Assembly (NCBI GenBank): GCA_039969155.1 | Contig: JBDVOJ010000083.1 | Location: forward strand, 59,469-123,468 | DNA from: GCA-002733465 sp039969155 | GTDB lineage: Bacteria; Pseudomonadota; Gammaproteobacteria; Enterobacterales; Kangiellaceae | Direction: 5' to 3' | DNA length: 64,000 nt | Shown: piece after piece, positions 49,457 to 59,400 of the stretch | Layout: every line of letters starts with the position of its first letter | Numbering within the stretch: the first letter of the stretch is position 1 | The notes under the pieces: model-generated | Database searches by the model: none | Told to the model about the DNA's origin: nothing | What the model saw: the letters and a program-made list of their open reading frames with translations, nothing else | Translations under genes and position numbers: made by a program

Positions 49457-51832
49457 CTAAAACGTATATCGAATACCCGCTAAGAAACTCCGCCCAGCAC
49501 GAGGTGCTAAATCTTTAATAAACGAACTGTGATCACGAGCTTCCTCATCCAATAGGTTTTTGCCTTTAAGGAATAGGAATAATTCCTTATCTCCCATTGG
49601 CAACCGATAAGCCGCTTCTAGATTAACGATGTCAAAGCTTTCCGTTTCTAACTCATTCGCACCCAACCGAGTCTGTTTGCTATGGTGAATCCAGGCAACA
49701 TTGGCAGACCAATCTTGGTAGTCATAATTGATTTGTAAGCCAGACTTGTTAGCTGGAATTCTCGGAAGATTTTCATCGTTACTTAATTCAGCAATCACAG
49801 TATCTGCGAATACATCGAGAGATACCTCATGTCCATCCCACTTTGCAATGGGCAACTCAATTTGTAGTTCCGCACCCTTAAAGCTAGCATCTTGCTGCTT
49901 GTAACAGACCGTTAGTAATTCATCTTCTTCTGATATTTCAATTGCTTCAGCGCTTGCACAGCTATCCGCAGCGGTAACATTTTCTGCGTAGATGAAGTCG
50001 TCAAAATCATTCCAAAACAGATTAAATTCTCCTCTAAGCACTTGGTTTTCAAAGCGGTAAGAAAAGTCTATATTGTTGGAAGTTTCATTACCGAGTTCAC
50101 TGTCTCCTATTTCATAGGAGCGAGTCGCTAAATGAGCACCATCGACAAATAACTCTTCAACCGATGCAAATCGTTCTGCATGGGCAAAGTTGATAGCGAG
50201 TTTATTATGCGTCGCCAACGAGTAAACTCCGCCAAATGAAAAGCTTAAGCCATCGCTATCAACATTATCAAAAGTATCTGTTTTGATAGTTTGTTTTTCA
50301 TATCGAGTACCAAGTTCCCATTTTAAATCACCAAAGTGTTTTTCTTCCAACCAAAACAGCGCCCAGCTATCTGTGTCGGATGCAGGGATGATGGCTTCTT
50401 CACCGACCGCGGAAAATTCTCTTTGGTTTAGCTGCAAGCCAATTACACCTAACCATCCATTCCATTCGTCGTGTTTTACATAACTTCTCAACTCAGATGC
50501 TTTGTTAGTAAACATGGTGCCACTTTCATCACCTTCTAGTTCTTGATGTTCGTAGTCTGTGTGAGAGACTCCAGCAAAGAATGTTTCGATTCCGGATATT
50601 GGATTTTCAAATCGCGCTTGAAGATCATAGCGAGTCTGTGACATGTCGATTCTGACACCTTCTTCATCGTGGTGCTCTTCCTCTTCGTGGTGTTCTTCTT
50701 CACCTTCCTCTTCGTCATGGTGCTCTTCTTCATGATGAGCATGTCCAGGAATTCCATATTTTTTGTCGATTTTGCCAACCGAAAAACCAATGTAGTCTGA
50801 GTCGGAAAACAGCAGTGTGGTACCGAAGTTGAACCCAGTCGTTTCACTGGCACTGTTTTCCAATACACCTGCAACTTCTTCATCGTGATGCTCTTCTTCA
50901 CCCTCTTCATGTTCTTCTTCGCCTTCTTCATGCTCTTCCAGCTCCATAAAGGCGTGTGACTCTGCGAACCCAGGTATTTCGATATCACTCGTCTCGCTAC
51001 TATAACCGTCAATATGCCAGTTCCAGCTATCCGTGCCACCGTCTAATGTAAACACTGCGGTTTGTTCTTCTGTTGCAGAATCTCCGGCTCTAATTTCGAG
51101 GCCTCCGGATATGCCATCGACTGGACTGGCGTTTATCTTACGATCGGTAACGTTCACCACGCCGCCAATCGCACCGCTACCATAGAGTAAAGTCGCTGGC
51201 CCTTTTACGACTTCTACCTGCTCTGCCAACAATGGCTCCATTCCAACATCATGATCAGCACTATTGGTTGAAGCGTCCATCACACTCATTTGGTTGTTGG
51301 TCACCTTGACTCGCGAACCACCTAGTCCGCGAATCACCGGACGAGACACCGATGGACCAAATGAAGAGACGCTCATACCTGGCTCTTGCTGCAATATTTC
51401 ACCTAAGGTTCCCGCTTTATTGGTGGTCAACTCGTCGCCAGCCAAAAGAATAATTGGGGTCGCCATATCTAGCGAGGTGTGTTCCAGCGGGTTGGCATTG
51501 ATAACGATTTTGTGCTCTGGCTCCGATGACATGGAAATTTCAATCGGATTTTGTTGATCCGTTTGTTGTGAGTCAAGAACCATAATTTCATAGTGAAAAT
51601 GCACTTGGTCGTTCGCTTCGACATCAATGGTATGTTTACCTAACGGCAAATCAAGGAGCACAATACCATCGTTGTTAGCAGTGGCTTTTAATTGCGTGCC
51701 TCTCACTTTTACGATCGCATTACCCAAAGGAGTATCATCAGTATGACTAATTTTTAAATAGGTTTGTTTTGCGCTTAGATTAGTTGATAAGCAGGCACCA
51801 GCAATTACAGATGCCACAAGTAATTTGTTCAT
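49457..51832 (-). CDS. TonB-dependent outer-membrane receptor with His/Glu-rich loops (ZnuD-like)
   Basis: A 791-residue outer-membrane transporter. Signal peptide about 1-21, then a carboxypeptidase-like beta domain (about 23-100), the plug (about 105-230, with QQEPGMSVSSFGPSVSRPVI and VVKGPATLLYGSGAIGGVVNV) and a beta-barrel ending in a C-terminal phenylalanine (GIRYTF). Two extracellular-loop-like segments, near 295-320 and 365-400, are almost entirely H, E, D and G (EEHEEGEEEHHDEEV type), which should bind divalent metal. ZnuD receptors for zinc have such His/Asp-rich loops. The Zur-like, MerC and CobW genes opposite support zinc; copper or nickel is possible. Confidence 0.88.
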   Translation of the reverse strand: MNKLLVASVIAGACLSTNLSAKQTYLKISHTDDTPLGNAIVKVRGTQLKATANNDGIVLLDLPLGKHTIDVEANDQVHFHYEIMVLDSQQTDQQNPIEISMSSEPEHKIVINANPLEHTSLDMATPIILLAGDELTTNKAGTLGEILQQEPGMSVSSFGPSVSRPVIRGLGGSRVKVTNNQMSVMDASTNSADHDVGMEPLLAEQVEVVKGPATLLYGSGAIGGVVNVTDRKINASPVDGISGGLEIRAGDSATEEQTAVFTLDGGTDSWNWHIDGYSSETSDIEIPGFAESHAFMELEEHEEGEEEHEEGEEEHHDEEVAGVLENSASETTGFNFGTTLLFSDSDYIGFSVGKIDKKYGIPGHAHHEEEHHDEEEGEEEHHEEEEHHDEEGVRIDMSQTRYDLQARFENPISGIETFFAGVSHTDYEHQELEGDESGTMFTNKASELRSYVKHDEWNGWLGVIGLQLNQREFSAVGEEAIIPASDTDSWALFWLEEKHFGDLKWELGTRYEKQTIKTDTFDNVDSDGLSFSFGGVYSLATHNKLAINFAHAERFASVEELFVDGAHLATRSYEIGDSELGNETSNNIDFSYRFENQVLRGEFNLFWNDFDDFIYAENVTAADSCASAEAIEISEEDELLTVCYKQQDASFKGAELQIELPIAKWDGHEVSLDVFADTVIAELSNDENLPRIPANKSGLQINYDYQDWSANVAWIHHSKQTRLGANELETESFDIVNLEAAYRLPMGDKELFLFLKGKNLLDEEARDHSSFIKDLAPRAGRSFLAGIRYTF

Positions 51833-51921
51833 GTTGTTCTCTCAATGTCTAACACACAGCCAAAGCCGTGCGATGATTTAAATAGTTTTAGGGGGCGCAG
51901 ATAGCGCGCCAAATTTAAAGT

Positions 51922-52209
51922 CTAAGAGAGAAGTGATGGTGGTGCTCTAGCTTGGAAGCCTTGTTGAGCAGGAGAACCCAAAACAATTTGCTGTTGAGCA
52001 ATATTGTTGCTTTGTTGCTTGATTAGCTCAATTGTTGGCGAATTGGCAACGAGAATGTCGTCATTATCGTTGGCAAATGACAGACAGATATGAGATTCAG
52101 ATTGAGACAAATGCTCACTAGTAAATTGATGGTCCAGCGAGATATTTTGGGCAAATATCCAACAAAGAGCCGCCAATAGAGCGATGAATTGTCTGTTTTT
52201 GAGATTCAT
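51922..52209 (-). CDS. Small exported DUF2946-like protein
   Basis: A 95-residue protein beginning MNLKNRQFIALLAALCWIFA, with one hydrophobic N-terminal segment and a polar remainder containing SHICLSFANDNDD and ending FQARAPPSLLS. The C-terminal F-x-A-R-A-P-P motif is the hallmark of DUF2946-like proteins, which often lie beside TonB-dependent metal receptors or copper genes. A longer in-frame start exists at 52245. It would be transcribed just ahead of the receptor gene (89 bases), likely one operon. Function unknown; metal binding at the periplasmic face is a guess. Confidence 0.65.
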   Translation of the reverse strand: MNLKNRQFIALLAALCWIFAQNISLDHQFTSEHLSQSESHICLSFANDNDDILVANSPTIELIKQQSNNIAQQQIVLGSPAQQGFQARAPPSLLS

Positions 52210-52501
52210 ATGCGGATGTTCCCATATTCCGGCATAACTATTCAAGACATGAAATTGTTAAATTTGTTTACAGTTTGGCCGATAAATATGAAATAAATAT
52301 TAAATTTTGGGCTAAAGAATCTCCAAAAGAGATATTTTTCTTGCCTAAACTCGCGAATTTAGCGGTTTCCAACTAATATTATTACTATTGGAAAGCCTAA
52401 GCATTGTTGCCCGTTAGGCTAAAAGAGACTATTTTAAGGATCCTCAAAAAAGTTACTAATACCCATGATTTGGCTGTAATTGGTAGCGATTTATAATAAC
52501 A

Positions 52502-54523
52502 ATGCTTTCATTTATAACAGTCACATACGTTTTTCAGGTCACCAGTGCTCTTATTATTGCTATGGTGCTTTTGAAGTACTTCAAAGTCTACAATAGAGAA
52601 TATTTAAAGTGTTGGTCCCTTAGTTTTTACTCGCTTGCGGTTTTCCTGATGCTTGCTGCTGCCGCTCAAGAACTGTCTGCCATGGGGATGTCATACACAA
52701 GTATTCCGATGTTTATTTTGTCGCTGGTAAAGATCAATGCGGGTTATCTTCAAATGTGCTGGTTGCTTATGGGGACGCTAATGTTAGGCAAAAGTCATCA
52801 ACAGCAGAGTCTCCCTAAACGCCCCATTGTTCTGTCGGTTATGATATTTGCGACGGTGCTCGGTAGCTTGTATGCCTTCGATCCTGAAGGCGGATGGATG
52901 CGTAACTTGTTTAGAAGCGGTTCAAGATATCTATTTGGCGGGTTGGCATTTCTTATTGCATTTGTGATTACTTTAAAACTAATCAATCGTGACTCATTAG
53001 GAAAGTGGTTAGTGTCACTTTCATTCTTAGTTTACGGCATAGAAATGACCACCATGGGGGTACTAAATGTTAACTTATTGTTCGGCGGGCCAAGTGATTT
53101 ATTAGTTACATTGGTTTCTTACCATGGCTTAATGGAGTTATTAATTTACCCTACCATAGCGCTCGGGTTAGTGATTTGGTTCCTAGAGCATGAACGCCGT
53201 AAAGGCCAATTAATCTACGAAAAGCTTGCGATTATTAATGACTCAGATCCGTTAACAGGTTTGGCCAATCAGCGCGGATTTGAACGACTGCTAACTCGAT
53301 GGCAAACTTCCCATACAGAGTCTGATGCTAAACTACTAGTGGTTTTGATCGGCATCGATCAGTTTAAACGAATTAATCAATCCGGTGGAGTGCGGCAAGG
53401 GGATAAGGTGCTGGTGGCTTTTGCCGATCGAATGACGGAAAAACTAGGTTCCTACGCCAACCAAGCCAGAATAAGCGGTGATGTTTTTGGTTGCGTACTG
53501 AATGAGAAAAAAGCCGATAAACACAGTCTCAATTGGTTGACCAAACAGTTTTCAAGACCTCTTTTGGTGAATGAACAGACCATTCATATTGATGTCAGCA
53601 TTGGGGCTACTTGGATGGACCCCTCTGAATCGGTTGATGAGCCGTTTTTACGCGCGCAGAGAGCTCTTGATGCGGCCAAAAAAATGGGTGGACGCAAGGC
53701 ACTACTATTTGACGAGAGTATGCCCAAATACAGCGATACCTTGGAGCTAGAGAGTCAACTGAGAGAAGCAATAGCAGAGAAACAATTTGAGATCTATCTG
53801 CAGCCTATCTACTCAATGGACACCGAGCGAGTCGTTGGGTATGAAGCGCTTACTCGTTGGAATCATCCTCGTAGAGGCGTATTGACACCCTTCGAGTTTC
53901 TGCCTCATCTTGGCCCCTTGAATTTATTACCGACTATCGATTTGTGGGCGCTCGCGGAAGCCATCGAACTACTTAAGTCCTGGCAAAGAGAAGGGCTCAA
54001 TGACCTTTTTATCGCAGTAAACTCGTCCGCGGAGAGTCTTCAAGATGATCATTATCTAGCGACCGCGCCGGTATTGATTAAACAACTGAAGAATAAATCC
54101 AACAACCTTCATATTGAAGTGACAGAAAATTCTGCTATCAAGAGTATTAACGCAGGCAAACAAACCCTAAGTCTTTTATCAGAAACTGGAATTAATATTT
54201 CTATCGACGATTTTGGAACAGGTTATTCGTCACTTAACTATTTGAAATCTTTGCCTGCTCACAAGGTCAAATTCGATCGTTCGTTTATTCGTGAAATGTT
54301 AGAGAGCAAAGCGTCATTGGAAATCTTAAAAGCGTTAGTTCCCTTATGTCAAAAACTTGATAAGGTTGTGGTTGCTGAAGGAATAGAAACACAAGAGCAA
54401 CTAGATATGGTTAGAGAGATAGGATTCAATCAACTACAAGGATTTCTTTTTTCAGTCCCCTTGCCGGTTAGTCAGGCCACTAAGCTGGTTGTTACAGAAG
54501 AGAAAGCATTCGCTAGCCGCTAA
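52502..54523 (+). CDS. c-di-GMP phosphodiesterase: membrane sensor, degenerate GGDEF, intact EAL
   Basis: A 673-residue inner-membrane protein with about seven hydrophobic helices (5-230) followed by GGDEF-like (about 245-400) and EAL (about 415-660) domains. The GGDEF signature reads SGDVF, so cyclase activity is unlikely. The EAL domain keeps the key residues: GYEALTRW, AVNSSAESL, EVTENSAI, SIDDFGTGYSSL, KFDRSFI, VVAEGIETQEQL and LQGFLFSVPL. It should hydrolyse c-di-GMP, perhaps with GTP binding at the GGDEF remnant as an activating input. The N-terminal membrane block has no recognised sensor family. The phhB-like gene starts three bases after its stop. Confidence 0.9.
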   Translation: MLSFITVTYVFQVTSALIIAMVLLKYFKVYNREYLKCWSLSFYSLAVFLMLAAAAQELSAMGMSYTSIPMFILSLVKINAGYLQMCWLLMGTLMLGKSHQQQSLPKRPIVLSVMIFATVLGSLYAFDPEGGWMRNLFRSGSRYLFGGLAFLIAFVITLKLINRDSLGKWLVSLSFLVYGIEMTTMGVLNVNLLFGGPSDLLVTLVSYHGLMELLIYPTIALGLVIWFLEHERRKGQLIYEKLAIINDSDPLTGLANQRGFERLLTRWQTSHTESDAKLLVVLIGIDQFKRINQSGGVRQGDKVLVAFADRMTEKLGSYANQARISGDVFGCVLNEKKADKHSLNWLTKQFSRPLLVNEQTIHIDVSIGATWMDPSESVDEPFLRAQRALDAAKKMGGRKALLFDESMPKYSDTLELESQLREAIAEKQFEIYLQPIYSMDTERVVGYEALTRWNHPRRGVLTPFEFLPHLGPLNLLPTIDLWALAEAIELLKSWQREGLNDLFIAVNSSAESLQDDHYLATAPVLIKQLKNKSNNLHIEVTENSAIKSINAGKQTLSLLSETGINISIDDFGTGYSSLNYLKSLPAHKVKFDRSFIREMLESKASLEILKALVPLCQKLDKVVVAEGIETQEQLDMVREIGFNQLQGFLFSVPLPVSQATKLVVTEEKAFASR

Positions 54524-54526
54524 CTA

Positions 54527-54862
54527 ATGACAAAACTTGAATCAACCTGCAATCCCAACAACCTGCCTGAGAAACTCAATCATTGGGAGTTTCAAGCGTT
54601 ACCTAAAGGCGAGCCGGATTGCCGCTCAAGGCTCTATCGAAAATATTCATTTCGAAGCTTTGAGAACGTTATGGATTTTATGCAGCGAGCAAGTCGTCTT
54701 TATATCTGCGCGCAAAATCATCACCCATGTTGGCAAAATACTTATGTGACTTTAGAGATTTGGTTGACTACTCATGATGCCAGTAACACCGTGACTGAAA
54801 AGGATATTCAGTTAGCCAAGGATTTCGAAACGCTTTGGTTAGCTGATTACTCTGATCGTTAA
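54527..54862 (+). CDS. Pterin-4-alpha-carbinolamine dehydratase
   Basis: A 111-residue DCoH/PhhB-type protein that dehydrates 4a-hydroxytetrahydropterin, recycling the cofactor of aromatic amino acid hydroxylases, or acts in pterin repair. The signature is NHHPCWQNTYVTLEIWLTTHD (in two parts, about 71-91), carrying the H-H-P, the aromatic residue and the second histidine, followed by a late aspartate (TEKDIQLA). No phhA-like hydroxylase is adjacent. The gene starts three bases after the EAL gene stop. Confidence 0.88.
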   Translation: MTKLESTCNPNNLPEKLNHWEFQALPKGEPDCRSRLYRKYSFRSFENVMDFMQRASRLYICAQNHHPCWQNTYVTLEIWLTTHDASNTVTEKDIQLAKDFETLWLADYSDR

Positions 54863-54900
54863 TTTAATATTCGGATATTCTTTTCGCCAGGCGAAAGTGA

Positions 54901-55272
54901 CTAAATGGAATGGGTATTTCTTACTAACGGCATAGTATGTTTTATTCTCACTGAGCGAACTGATTCTTGATTACATTTCTGTTTTTCGGCCCGCTGCTTA
55001 GTCACAACTCTTTGTTGATGGTTCCTCAACTCCGATAGTTCTTGATGCTCCGAAAATAGCTCCATCGTTAATGCCATTTCAAGTTGATGCTTAACTTGTT
55101 GGCTAACTTCATGTTCAACTTTGAGTTGAGCTACTTTCGATGAGGCCGATTGATAAGCAAGCTCGTCACTTTCGAAAGAACGCAAAGTTGGTTGGTTAAA
55201 ACTGAGGATAGCGCACATCGCTGATGACGCGAGCATTGAAAGTAGTGGGTTTTTCCAGTGATGTTGTTTCAT
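54901..55272 (-). CDS. Uncharacterised small exported protein
   Basis: A 123-residue protein that I do not recognise. The N-terminus (MKQHHWKNPLLSMLASSAMC and on) resembles a signal peptide or lipoprotein signal, and the middle (about 40-100) is a charged, helical, coiled-coil-like stretch rich in Q, E and K. It lies downstream of the RND adaptor gene on the same strand and its ribosome binding site is inside a hairpin (55278-55325). A role linked to the efflux pump is possible but unsupported. Confidence 0.45.
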   Translation of the reverse strand: MKQHHWKNPLLSMLASSAMCAILSFNQPTLRSFESDELAYQSASSKVAQLKVEHEVSQQVKHQLEMALTMELFSEHQELSELRNHQQRVVTKQRAEKQKCNQESVRSVRIKHTMPLVRNTHSI

Positions 55273-55277
55273 TTTTA

Positions 55278-55325
55278 TTTGACCTTTAGGCCGTCGTTTT
55301 CTTATAAGACGAGCCTAAAGTCAAA
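55278..55325 (-). promoter_or_regulatory. Long hairpin between the RND adaptor gene and the small exported protein
   Basis: TTTGAC-C-TTTAGGC...GTC pairs with GAC...GCCTAAA-GTCAAA, giving about 16 pairs with one bulge and a mismatch. Read on the minus strand, the AAAGG ribosome binding site of the small gene (ATG at 55272) lies within the stem, so the hairpin may either terminate the adaptor transcript or hide the start. Confidence 0.6.
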
Positions 55326-55405
55326 AAGGTTTGTTTTTTTGGAAATTTTTACTCAGAAATAGCTTCTCGGTTACCTCCAGTATTACTCCGCCAATAGGTT
55401 TCACT

Positions 55406-56473
55406 TTATTCCGCGCTGGACAATAACGCCACCTTTTGTCCTGGCATTAGTCGTTCTCCGCCACGGATCACAATTTGATCGCCCTCTCGTAGCGCCGCTT
55501 GAATTGCAACTGATTCGCCGTCTAAAGCGACAATGGAAGCGTCGATACGTTCAGCCGTCATGTCCTCACCTATCCGAAAGATGTAAACGTCGGAACCCTT
55601 AATAATCAATGCGTCTCTGGGAAACGCCACTCGAGCTTTTGCTTTAGCACTAGGTACTGAGACACTCACCGGGGAACCAATGATCCAACTAGGGGTAGTC
55701 GGTTTTAGCCTAACAGTGACCATTCTTGAAACTGCGTCGCCCACAGGAACAATTGATCTAATAGCCACCCGCTCAGAAAGTTGCTTTGATTCAACTTGCA
55801 ATTGTTCGCCGACCGTCATAAATGAAAGCAACTCAATAGGGACGTTAAAAGTGATCTCTGTATTATCAATATCGACCAATCGAAGCAGTTGGCTGCCAAG
55901 CATCAGGTATTCACCTTTACTGGTAAAGCGATCGGTAACAATTGCGTCGAAAGGAGCTCTAACTTTAGTCAAGGATAAATCGTATTCGGCTGCCGCTAAT
56001 GCTGCTTTAGCGGCTCGAATATCTTGGATTAACATCATTTGTTTGGCGGTTTCTTCTTGTAATCTGGCTTTTGAAGCATTGTTGCTAGTCGCAAGCTCCT
56101 TAAGTCGAATAACTTCTTGATTTCTAAATTCTAAGTCAGCTTGTAATCCTTTGATTCTAGAGTCGGCTGTTTTAACTGCAAGTTGGTATCGAGTGGGATC
56201 AATTTCGGCAATAGTTTGACCTTGACTAACTTTTTGTCCGACTTTGGCCAACCAAAGTAGCTCGCCGGAAACTTGGCTCGCAATCTTAGAGTCGTTCATA
56301 CTAATCACTGAACCTGAAATTAGCGTCGTGGGAGCCAATAATTTTTCCTCTGTTTTTACCACAGACACTTGAGCTGGCGGCGCCTGATATTGTTCTTCTG
56401 CATGCAAAGACTGCGATAACATGAACGCTGTTATGATTAAGTAGATTTTGGTTCGCATTGAATGCACTCTCAT
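55406..56473 (-). CDS. RND efflux periplasmic adaptor (membrane fusion protein)
   Basis: A 355-residue adaptor linking an RND pump to an outer-membrane channel. After a signal peptide (about 6-27) come the lipoyl/barrel-sandwich halves (VSQGQTIAEIDPTRYQLAVK), a helical hairpin (about 95-160), the second lipoyl half with ITFNVPIELL, and the beta-barrel/membrane-proximal domain (FPRDALIIKGSDVYIFR, GLRE-like REGDQIVIRGGERLMPGQKV). The start ATG overlaps the pump stop as TAATG, showing translational coupling; an ATG 15 bases later gives a cleaner signal peptide. No outer-membrane gene is adjacent. Confidence 0.9.
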   Translation of the reverse strand: MRVHSMRTKIYLIITAFMLSQSLHAEEQYQAPPAQVSVVKTEEKLLAPTTLISGSVISMNDSKIASQVSGELLWLAKVGQKVSQGQTIAEIDPTRYQLAVKTADSRIKGLQADLEFRNQEVIRLKELATSNNASKARLQEETAKQMMLIQDIRAAKAALAAAEYDLSLTKVRAPFDAIVTDRFTSKGEYLMLGSQLLRLVDIDNTEITFNVPIELLSFMTVGEQLQVESKQLSERVAIRSIVPVGDAVSRMVTVRLKPTTPSWIIGSPVSVSVPSAKAKARVAFPRDALIIKGSDVYIFRIGEDMTAERIDASIVALDGESVAIQAALREGDQIVIRGGERLMPGQKVALLSSAE

Positions 56474-59400
56474 TAAATAGTTTGCAATGGGTTGTTAACG
56501 TTCTGCTTTGGACCAGTTAGTTGCAAAAGACTGGGAAGCAATACTAAGGTGAATATTGTTGAGACGCTCATACCACCTACAATGGCAGCCGCCATACCTC
56601 GATAGATTTCGCTACCGGCTCCCGGAAAAACCATCAGCGGAAGCATTCCAAATAGGCTGGTTAGGGTACTCATAAAAATGGGTCGTAATCGTAATCGCAG
56701 AGCTTGGTGAACCGCTTCTCGACGACACATACCACCTTGTTCGGCACTTTGAGTTTGAGCGACCAACAAAATCGCATTGTTAACGACTAATCCTAACAAA
56801 ATAATAAAGCCGATCATTCCCAGCAAATCGAGTGGCTGAAACTTGATAAGATTCATTAGCCAAATCATCCATATACCTCCAACCGATGCTAAAGGAATCG
56901 AAATCACAATCAGTGCCGCGGACTTTAAGGAACGAAAAAGGACTGCCATAATTAACAATAATAAAATAAAAGCCATGATAAAGTTCAGTCCCAGTGTTTT
57001 GATCGCACGACTTAAATCTTCTGCGCTTCCCGCATAGTTAATTGCGCCGTCAGCGGGTAAGTTTGCTTTCAGAACCGGCTCAACCTTTAGTTTTAATTGG
57101 TTGATTAAATCCTCCAGCGACATGCCTTCAGGCGGGTTGACCACTAAACTGTATCCGCGCTTTCGTTCAAAACGAACAATTGCGCTTGGCGATGGGACTT
57201 GTGAAATACTAGCGAGTTCACCCAACGGAACAATGCCGCCTTTGGGGGTGGCCACTGGAATACCTTGCATCGCTTCTGGGCTGGCTAGCGGGATTGATTT
57301 TACAAAAATGTCGAGTCGTTCTTGGCCGTCAAAATACTCCCCCAGCCATGCGCCTTGACCTAATTCCATCACCACGGTGGCTAAATCTTGTCGATTCCAG
57401 CCTACTTCGGCCAGTCGAATATCATTCGGAGTAAAGCGAAGCTCGGTTGCATCGGCAAAAGGATCCGGTTGTGGGTTTGCGGTTGCTCCAGGGATTTCTG
57501 CCATGACTAATTGCATACCTTGCATCGCCACTTGCTTGACTGCGTCAAGATTAGTTGATGTGATTTCCATTTCAACACTATTGGCATCGCTAAATCCGCC
57601 AAACAGACTTCTTCGCATGGAAAAACCAAATAAATCGGGAATACCGCTTATAATTTCGTTTTGAACTGTTTGTTGGAGCACTTCAAGATCAGCATCTTCG
57701 TCACCATTGATGGCTAACCAACCACCTGATGCGCCAGGGAAAGACCAAAAAAAGTAATCGCGGACTTTGGGCGATTTCTCGCCGTTTAAATGCGGTTGGA
57801 TTCGTTGATCAATTACCTGGGCTATTTCTTTGTCCGCAGTTTTGACATTACTGCCTGGTGGGAAAAACAAGAAACTATCCACGGTATCTCGTTTTACCGG
57901 CGGCATGTAGTTACTGCTAGGCCATAATATTAGAGACCCGGAAATCGACACTAGAATTAACCCGCTTATCCAGCTAATTTGCTTAGCTTTGGAATTAGTT
58001 AAGTCCATTAAAAAATCAGCCATTCCATCCCAACGGGTATTTTGGATAGTGTTTTGCGGCAGCTTTCTTAACCAATATCGGGCTGCGGTTGGTAAAATGG
58101 TGATCGCAACGACTAACGAGACACTAACTCCAATGGCAATGGTCATGGCCAAGTCGGCAAACATTTGTCCTTCTGCATCTTCAAGAAACATAATTGGGAT
58201 GAAGATTGCGACGGTAGTAGCGGTAGATGCTAATAGTGCGCCCCAGACTTGAGTGGCCCCTTGATCGCTGGCTTCTTTTTCATCCTCACCACGTTCTCGC
58301 AGGCGGATAATATTTTCCAACACCACAATTGCGGCATCTAACACCATTCCTGTTGCAAAAGCTAAACCGGCCAACGAAATAACATTGAGTGAACGCCCTG
58401 CTAAATTTAAAACAATGAATGTGGTTAACAACGAGATAGGAATGGCAAGCGCAATCAAAAACGTCGCACGCCATTGCCTGAGAAAAAGCCAAAGTATGCC
58501 TATAGCCAAAAATATTCCAAGAATTAGATTGCTGCTTAAAAGGTTCATCGAGCGCTTAATGTAACGGCTAGGATCAAACGAAAACTGTGCTTTCAAGCCA
58601 CGACGCTTAAATTCCTCTTGGTTGAGCGTCTCCATTTTGGTTTTGATCGTTTCGAGAGCTTGCAATACGTTGGCATCATTGGTTTTTCCAAGGGATATTC
58701 GAAAACTCTTATTACCATTTTGGTAGATAAAACCATCTTCTCTACCAGGCGCGATTTTGAACTCGGCAATATCACCCATTTTTATTGGTTTGCCTTCTCG
58801 CCAATCTAAAATTAGTCCGGATAATTGTTCAAAATCGTAACGACCTTCAAAACGCATAATGTACTGACGACGACCTACGTCTACAAAACCGCTCGAAATA
58901 TCGGCTGATTGGCCAATTTGTTGGGTGACTCGAGCAATATCAATACCTAACTCGGCAGCTCGGTAGGGGTCAAAAATAATTTGTAATTGATTGCCTTGGC
59001 CACCTTGACCATCGTCGTAATCCACTTTTGACACGCCGTAAAGACTCTGTAACTCTGGGATAATTTTGTCCCTAAGGTATTTTGAATTGGCGCCCATATC
59101 AAAAGGAGCGTCAGGCAATTGCTGGACGTAGTACTCAATCAAGGTGTCGTTAGCATCGCCCCATTCTCCCATCATAACTTGAGGTTTTTGTGCGTTAGTC
59201 GGTAATGGACGTAGTCGATTTAAGCGGCTAATCACCTCGATTAACGCTCGTGTCATGTCAGTTTCTATGGCGAATTCCATTTGCATAAAGCCGAAGTTGG
59301 ACATATTCCAAGACACCAGATCGGTCATCCCCGGGGTACCCAATAAAACTTCTTCAACGGGCACAGTGACTTCGGACTCAATCTCGGTTGGAGATGCGCC

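Noticed and set aside
50536..51039. 167-codon alternate-frame protein inside the receptor gene
   Set aside because: It is Lys/Met-rich low-complexity sequence produced by the H/E-rich repeats in another frame.
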